From Streptomyces sp. NRRL WC-3742 (lineage in GTDB: Bacteria > Actinomycetota > Actinomycetes > Streptomycetales > Streptomycetaceae): a DNA stretch of 64,000 nucleotides. A program made the position numbers and the translations under genes. The notes beneath the pieces are model-generated. The model saw nothing but the letters and a program-made list of their open reading frames with translations, made no database searches and was not told the DNA's origin. Positions 59,202 to 64,000 of this stretch are shown in pieces. Numbering within the stretch: the stretch's first letter is position 1; each line of letters begins with the position of its first letter. The stretch is taken from positions 1 to 64,000 of the forward strand of contig NZ_JOCF01000005.1 of assembly GCF_000720635.1 (NCBI RefSeq), in the 5' to 3' direction.

Positions 59202-60182
59202 TCAGGCGTCGAGCTTCTCGCGCTCGGCCTCCTGCTGCTGCTTCTTGGAGGCCATCAGGCTGGTCACCGTCGTCACCGCGAGGACCAGGACGATGACGGC
59301 CAGGGAGACCGGGATGCCGATCTCCGGCGCCCAGGTCGCACCGGCCTCGTGGGCGGCGTGGAGGACGAGCTTCACACCGATGAAGCCGAGGATCACCGAG
59401 AGGCCGTAGCTCAGGTGGACCAGCTTCTTCAGCAGGCCCCCGATCAGGAAGTACAGCTGGCGCAGGCCCATCAGGGCGAAGGCGTTCGCCGTGAAGACGA
59501 TGTACGGGTCCTGGGTGAGGCCGAAGATGGCCGGGATCGAGTCCAGGGCGAACAGGACGTCCGTGGTGCCGATGGCCAGCATGACGATCAGCATCGGGGT
59601 GATCAGCCGGCGGCCGTGCTCGCGGACGATCAGTTTGGTGCCGCGGTAGTCCTCGGTGGCGGGGAAGCGGCGGGTGATGGACTTGAGGAGGCGATTCTCC
59701 TCGAACTCCTCGTCCTCCTCATCCGCCCGGGCCTCCTTGATCAGCTTCCAGGCCGTCCAGATCAGGAAGGCGCCGAAGATGAAGAACACCCAGGAGAACT
59801 GCGAGACCAGGGCCGCGCCACCGGCGATGAAGATCGCCCGCAGCACCAGGGCGATGATCACACCGAACATCAGCACGCGCTGCTGGTAGATCCTGGGCAC
59901 CGCGAACTTGCCCATGATCAGGATGAACACGAAGAGGTTGTCGACGCTGAGCGACTTCTCGGTGATGTACCCGGCGAAGAACTCACCGGCCGGCTCGCCG
60001 CCGGAGTGCCACCAGAGGAAACCACCGAAGAGCACCGCCAGGGCGACCCAGACGGCCGTCCAGATTCCGGCCTCCTTGAGGGAGACCTCGTGCGGCTTGC
60101 GCCCTCCGATGAAGAAATCGGCCACGATCAGGGCGATCAGCACACCGATCGTCGCGACCCACATGGTCATGGAAACGTCCAC
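59202..60182 (-). CDS. terC: TerC-family integral membrane protein
   Basis: 326 residues, GTG start 7 bases after GGAGG. About nine hydrophobic segments. The family motifs SLSVDNLFVFILIMGKF (acidic residue in the membrane) and LALDSIPAIFGLTQDPYIVFTANAFALMGLR are intact. TerC/Alx proteins export manganese or cooperate with Sec; in tellurite loci they form membrane complexes with TerD. Neighbouring terD supports functional linkage. Confidence 0.93.
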   Translation of the reverse strand: MDVSMTMWVATIGVLIALIVADFFIGGRKPHEVSLKEAGIWTAVWVALAVLFGGFLWWHSGGEPAGEFFAGYITEKSLSVDNLFVFILIMGKFAVPRIYQQRVLMFGVIIALVLRAIFIAGGAALVSQFSWVFFIFGAFLIWTAWKLIKEARADEEDEEFEENRLLKSITRRFPATEDYRGTKLIVREHGRRLITPMLIVMLAIGTTDVLFALDSIPAIFGLTQDPYIVFTANAFALMGLRQLYFLIGGLLKKLVHLSYGLSVILGFIGVKLVLHAAHEAGATWAPEIGIPVSLAVIVLVLAVTTVTSLMASKKQQQEAEREKLDA

Positions 60183-60392
60183 TACTGCTCCTCCGGCAGG
60201 TAGGCGAGACAGTCATCGTCACTGCCGGAGGTCTCTTCCGCCCATCGGGCCAGCGCCCCGGGGTGCCACGACGGGCACCCGTGATGACGGGGTCGGCTGT
60301 CGAGGAATACTCCCCTCCGCTGCCATGAAGAGTAACAGGAACGGCAAAGAAAGGTAAAGAAGGTAAAGAACGGCCAGGATCAGCGACCAGGG
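60183..60392. other. 210-base gap between terD and terC
   Basis: Purine-rich short repeats (AAGGTAAAG twice, 60351-60369) stand out from the GC-rich background just past the terD stop. They could mark the terD 3' end. No clear hairpin or ORF. Confidence 0.4.
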
Positions 60393-60971
60393 TCAGAGGA
60401 ACGGCTCGATGGCCGGCAGCAGGTCCTGGAAGGTCCGCCCCTTCGCCGGGGCGCCGATGGCCTGCATCGTCCAGCCGCCCTCGCCGTCGCGGAACACCTT
60501 CGCCATGATCTGGCCGGTGTGCGGCCCGCCGCCCGCCAGCTCGTAGCGGGCCAGCTCCTCGCCCGTGGTCTCGTCCATCAGCCGACAGTGGGCCCGGCTC
60601 ACCTCGGCGAAGGTCTGGCCGGTGTACGAGCTGACGGTGAACACCACCTGGGTGATGTGCGGCGGCACGTGCATCAGGTCGACGAGGATCGCCTCGTCGT
60701 CCGCGTCGCCGGAGCCGCCCTCCAGGTTGTCCCCGGTGTGGCGCACCGATCCGTCCGTGGACTCCAGGTGCTGGAAGAACACCACGTCCGAGGGCGTCTT
60801 CCCGGCGTAGAGCAGCGCCGAGGCGTCCAGGTCGATCTTGCGGGTGCGACTGCCGAACAGGCCCCGCTTGGGGGCGGCCTCCCAGCCCAGGCCCATCCGG
60901 ACCACGGCCAGGGACGTACCCGACCCCTTCCGGAGGCTGACCTGCTGGCCCTTGGCAAGGTTCACCGACAC
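60393..60971 (-). CDS. terD: TerD-family protein
   Basis: 192 residues from GTG 60971, after GAGAGGACAACGCC. Single TerD domain: VSVNLAKGQQVSL at the start, KIDLDASALLY (about residues 50-60) and HTGDNLEGGSGDADDE Ca2+ loop. It ends VFRDGEGGWTMQAIG. It resembles canonical TerD/TerE better than the tandem protein at 138. Upstream of terC on the same strand, a likely operon. Confidence 0.92.
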   Translation of the reverse strand: MSVNLAKGQQVSLRKGSGTSLAVVRMGLGWEAAPKRGLFGSRTRKIDLDASALLYAGKTPSDVVFFQHLESTDGSVRHTGDNLEGGSGDADDEAILVDLMHVPPHITQVVFTVSSYTGQTFAEVSRAHCRLMDETTGEELARYELAGGGPHTGQIMAKVFRDGEGGWTMQAIGAPAKGRTFQDLLPAIEPFL

Positions 60972-61207
60972 GGCGTTGTCCTCTCTGCACGGCCGGCCGG
61001 CCAAGGCCGCCCGGCACCACGGTGGAACACCCCGTTGCCGTCCCCCGGCTGAGGCCCCCTTCTGCTGCGGGCCCCGCTCCTGTCCGAGAGCGCGAGTCCG
61101 CAGGCCAGCCTAGGGCCTGCGGACCCTTCTCCCCCCTCGGGTTTCCCCATTTGTGGCAAGCCTGAGACACCTTCGCGCTTGACCGGTTTCGGTTGGCCCC
61201 CGAGCGG

Positions 61208-63298
61208 CTAGGCCACCCCCGCCTCGCGCATCTGCCGGAGCTCCCTCTTCAGCTCCTTCACCTCGTCGCGCAGCCGCGCCGCGAGCTCGAACTGGAGGTC
61301 CGCGGCGGCCGCGTGCATCCGGTCGGTCATCTCCTGGATGAGGTCGGCGAGTTCGGCCGCCGGCAGGGACTTGGCGGGCTTGCGCTCCGAACCCAGCGCC
61401 GGCACCGGGGCCTTGCCCTTGCCGGAGCCGCGGTACCCGGTGGAGAGCAGCTCGTCGGTGTCCACGTCCTCGCGGGCGAGGGTGTCCAGGATGTCGCCGA
61501 TCTTCTTGCGCAGCGGCTGCGGGTCGATGCCGTGCTCCTTGTTGTACGCCTGCTGCACGGCCCGGCGGCGGTTGGTCTCCTCGATCGCCTTCTCCATCGA
61601 GGGGGTGATCCGGTCCGCGTACATGTGGACCTGGCCGGAGACGTTACGGGCGGCGCGGCCGATCGTCTGGATCAGCGAGGTGCCGGAGCGCAGGAAGCCC
61701 TCCTTGTCGGCGTCCAGGATCGCCACCAGCGACACCTCGGGCAGGTCGAGGCCCTCGCGCAGCAGGTTGATGCCGACGAGCACGTCGTAGCGGCCGGCGC
61801 GCAGTTCGCGCAGCAGCTCCACGCGGCGCAGGGTGTCCACGTCGCTGTGCAGGTAGCGGACCCGGATGTCCAGGCCGAGCATGTAGTCGGTGAGGTCCTC
61901 GGCCATCTTCTTGGTCAGCGTGGTGACCAGGACGCGCTCGTCCCGCTCCACCCGCTTGCGGACCTCGTGCACCAGGTCGTCGATCTGGCCCTCGGTGGGC
62001 TTGACGATGACCTCGGGGTCGATCAGGCCGGTCGGGCGGATGATCTGCTGCACCTGGCCGTCGCCGCGCGAGAGTTCGAACGGGCCGGGCGTCGCCGACA
62101 GGTAGACGGTCTGGCCGATCCGCTCCAGGAACTCCTCCCACTTGAGCGGGCGGTTGTCCATCGCGGAGGGCAGCCGGAAGCCGTGCTCGACGAGGGTGCG
62201 CTTGCGCGAGGCGTCACCCTCGTACATCGCGCCGATCTGCGGGACGGTGACGTGCGACTCGTCGATGACGAGGAGGAAGTCCTCGGGGAAGTAGTCCAGC
62301 AGGGTGTTCGGCGGGGAGCCGGGCTCGCGGCCGTCGAAGTGCATCGAGTAGTTCTCGATGCCCGAGCAGGTGCCGATCTGGCGCAGCATCTCGATGTCGT
62401 AGGTGGTGCGCATGCGCAGCCGCTGGGCCTCCAGCAGCTTGCCCTGCTTCTCCATCCTGGCGAGGGAGGTCTCCAACTCCTTCTCGATGCCGTTGATCGC
62501 GCGCTCCATGCGCTCGGGGCCGGCGACGTAGTGGGAGGCGGGGAAGACGTAGACCGACTCGTCCTGGCTGATGATCTCGCCGGTGAGCGGGTGCAGGGTG
62601 TACAGCGCCTCGATCTCGTCGCCGAACATCTCGATGCGGACGGCGAGTTCCTCGTACACCGGGAAGATCTCGATGGTGTCCCCGCGCACCCGGAAGGTGC
62701 CCCGGGTGAACGCCACGTCGTTGCGGGCGTACTGGATGTCGACGAAGCGGCGCAGCAGGTCGTCCCGGTCGATCTCCTGCCCGACCTTGAGCTGGACCAT
62801 CCGGTCCACGTACTCCTGCGGCGTGCCGAGGCCGTAGATGCAGGAGACGGAGGCGACCACGATCACGTCCCGCCGGGTGAGCAGCGAGTTGGTGGCCGAG
62901 TGGCGCAGCCGCTCGACCTCCTCGTTGATCGAGGAGTCCTTCTCGATGTAGGTGTCCGTCTGGGGGACGTACGCCTCGGGCTGGTAGTAGTCGTAGTACG
63001 AGACGAAGTACTCGACCGCGTTGTTGGGCAGCAGCTCCCGGAACTCGTTCGCCAGCTGCGCGGCCAGCGTCTTGTTCGGCGCCATCACCAGGGTGGGCCG
63101 CTGCAGCTTCTCGATCATCCACGCCGTGGTGGCCGACTTGCCGGTACCGGTGGCACCCAGCAGGACGACGTCCTTCTCCCCTCCCCGGACGCGCCGCTCC
63201 AACTCGGCGATCGCCGCCGGCTGGTCTCCGTTCGGCTGAAAGGGACTGACGACCTCGAAGGGCGCCACGGACCGCTCAATACTCGTGATGGGACGCAC
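61208..63298 (-). CDS. uvrB: Excinuclease ABC subunit B
   Basis: 696 residues, GTG start. Helicase motifs: [13 protein letters not shown] (Walker A, about 48-60), the beta-hairpin [20 protein letters not shown] (split between motifs), [13 protein letters not shown] and QTIGRAARN. The C-terminal UVR domain is [20 protein letters not shown], which contacts UvrC. It verifies damage loaded by UvrA. With uvrA and uvrC the window has the complete excision repair set. Confidence 0.97.
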   Translation of the reverse strand: MRPITSIERSVAPFEVVSPFQPNGDQPAAIAELERRVRGGEKDVVLLGATGTGKSATTAWMIEKLQRPTLVMAPNKTLAAQLANEFRELLPNNAVEYFVSYYDYYQPEAYVPQTDTYIEKDSSINEEVERLRHSATNSLLTRRDVIVVASVSCIYGLGTPQEYVDRMVQLKVGQEIDRDDLLRRFVDIQYARNDVAFTRGTFRVRGDTIEIFPVYEELAVRIEMFGDEIEALYTLHPLTGEIISQDESVYVFPASHYVAGPERMERAINGIEKELETSLARMEKQGKLLEAQRLRMRTTYDIEMLRQIGTCSGIENYSMHFDGREPGSPPNTLLDYFPEDFLLVIDESHVTVPQIGAMYEGDASRKRTLVEHGFRLPSAMDNRPLKWEEFLERIGQTVYLSATPGPFELSRGDGQVQQIIRPTGLIDPEVIVKPTEGQIDDLVHEVRKRVERDERVLVTTLTKKMAEDLTDYMLGLDIRVRYLHSDVDTLRRVELLRELRAGRYDVLVGINLLREGLDLPEVSLVAILDADKEGFLRSGTSLIQTIGRAARNVSGQVHMYADRITPSMEKAIEETNRRRAVQQAYNKEHGIDPQPLRKKIGDILDTLAREDVDTDELLSTGYRGSGKGKAPVPALGSERKPAKSLPAAELADLIQEMTDRMHAAAADLQFELAARLRDEVKELKRELRQMREAGVA

Positions 63299-63342
63299 GC
63301 CTCAACCGTACGACCCACCACCGACAAGCGGAGCCGGATCGG

Positions 63343-63651
63343 TCAGGCCGCGTGCGCCTCGAACCTTATGGCGGGCTCGCGAGCGGGGTCGATGCGCACG
63401 GCGGCGTCGAAGGCGGAGGCCAGGCGCTCGATCAGCGGCAGGGTCGGGTCGACACCGCTCTCCTCGATACTCTCGACCGTCTCCTCGTCCAGGCCGGCCT
63501 TCTCGGCGAGCTGCGCGACCGTCCACCCGAGCGCGGAGCGGCGGGCGTACACGGCTTCGGCCAGCGACATCCGCCGCCCCGCCGCCCGGTACTCCTCGCT
63601 CTCACGGTGCTCCGGCGGCACGACCCAACGCGTGTGGTAGCCGCTGCTCAT
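63343..63651 (-). CDS. XRE/HigA-type antitoxin-like HTH protein
   Basis: 102 residues from ATG 63651 with GAGGAGGAG just upstream. The HTH is LGWTVAQLAEKAGLDEETVESIEESGVDPTLPLIERLAS (about 51-90), characteristic of XRE regulators paired with RelE/HigB toxins in Streptomyces. The start overlaps the stop of the broken toxin frame (ATGA), as expected for a toxin-antitoxin operon. With the toxin lost, it may now act only as a regulator. Confidence 0.85.
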   Translation of the reverse strand: MSSGYHTRWVVPPEHRESEEYRAAGRRMSLAEAVYARRSALGWTVAQLAEKAGLDEETVESIEESGVDPTLPLIERLASAFDAAVRIDPAREPAIRFEAHAA

Positions 63652-63841
63652 CGCTCCTCCTCGTCCCTGTCGTAGACCGCGTGATCTGGCCGGCCACCGG
63701 GAAGGGCAGGAGTTCCCCCTCCTCGGCGAGACGGTCGGCGGCACGCTCGGCCGCGCGGTGCTCGGCGAGCGGGCATCCGCGCAGCCTGGCTCGTACCTCG
63801 GGTTCGATCTCGATGCTGTAACCAGCCCGGGTACCGGTCAT
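63648..63841 (-). pseudogene. RelE/HigB-like toxin gene, internally deleted and frameshifted
   Basis: From ATG 63841 the first 44 or so codons look like a RelE-type N-terminus (YSIEIEPEVRARLRGCPLAEH, continuing to EGELLPFP). The frame then departs, while another frame ends DHAVYDRDEEER with a TGA overlapping the antitoxin ATG, as a normal toxin C-terminus would. About 50 catalytic-core residues are missing between the two parts, so no active toxin can be made. Confidence 0.65.
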
Positions 63842-63895
63842 TGCCCCCCTCTGCTCCGCAAGGGGCAACGCGCGACCGGGGCCGGGGTTACGGCC

Positions 63896-64000
63896 TCATG
63901 CCTTCGCGCTGTCGCGGGCGAGGGCGACGAGGCGGGAGATGGCGCGGAGGTACTTCTTGCGGTAGCCGCCTCGGAGCATGTCCTCGGGGAAGACCTGGTC
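63896..64000 (-). CDS. C-terminal end of a gene running off the window
   Basis: 34 codons in good bias ending LRAISRLVALARDSAKA and a TGA at 63896-63898. The 5' part is beyond the window. Family not identifiable from this piece. Confidence 0.5.
   Translation of the reverse strand, partial: DQVFPEDMLRGGYRKKYLRAISRLVALARDSAKA

Overview
The window is very GC-rich chromosomal DNA from a filamentous actinomycete of the Streptomycetaceae (Streptomyces, Kitasatospora or a close relative). The basis is strong G/C third-position bias in every real gene, frequent GTG starts, WhiA and RbpA, mycothiol-dependent enzyme families, tandem TerD proteins, and a gene order (suf, ctaA, ctaB, tkt-tal-zwf-opcA-pgl, secG-tpiA-pgk-gap, whiA-yvcK-rapZ-uvrC, uvrA, terC/terD, uvrB) that I recall as the conserved core order of Streptomyces coelicolor. 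No rRNA, tRNA, CRISPR array or intact insertion sequence was seen.

Layout. 0.1-3.9 kb: tandem TerD protein, secreted SGNH hydrolase, GNAT acetyltransferase, Uma2-type nuclease-fold protein. 3.9-10.4 kb: proline catabolism (putB, pruA, divergent PucR-type regulator), split by an FAD monooxygenase/PadR cassette that looks inserted. 10.4-17.9 kb: accessory stretch with two uncharacterised proteins, a VOC protein, a palindrome array, an MFS exporter, a second Uma2 protein, a NUDIX hydrolase, a 5'-truncated deformylase-like gene and a small remnant. 17.9-24.8 kb: SUF iron-sulfur operon sufR-B-D-Rieske-C-S-U-T on the minus strand. 24.9-29.0 kb: ABC exporter pair and two sortase-anchored surface proteins. 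29.2-37.0 kb: ctaA and ctaB (heme A synthesis), separated by about 6 kb of accessory genes (DrrAB-like exporter with its regulator, Lrp/AsnC regulator, SMP-30 enzyme, gene remnants). 37.5-44.3 kb: pentose phosphate operon. 44.4-48.3 kb: rbpA, secG, tpiA, pgk, gap. 48.7-57.4 kb: whiA, yvcK, rapZ, a candidate 42-residue small gene, uvrC, a Rieske lipoprotein, uvrA. 57.7-64 kb: mycothiol-dependent enzyme, MBL hydrolase, terC, terD, uvrB, an antitoxin with a broken toxin, and a partial gene.

How the genes work together. The core is housekeeping: Fe-S assembly, heme A for cytochrome oxidase, NADPH production (zwf/opcA/pgl), lower glycolysis, UvrABC excision repair and sporulation control. The accessory parts sit between these blocks, and most of the unusual DNA is there or in promoter regions: duplicated sequence around the monooxygenase cassette, a six-copy palindrome array, an iron-box-like site and a SufR-type operator upstream of suf, two DasR-like palindromes, a TTGCAT operator cluster, and a 42-codon ORF joined to uvrC and rapZ by 4-base overlaps at both ends.

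Limits: products are assigned from motifs and remembered family features, without database searches. Starts were chosen by Shine-Dalgarno, overlap or promoter position where visible.
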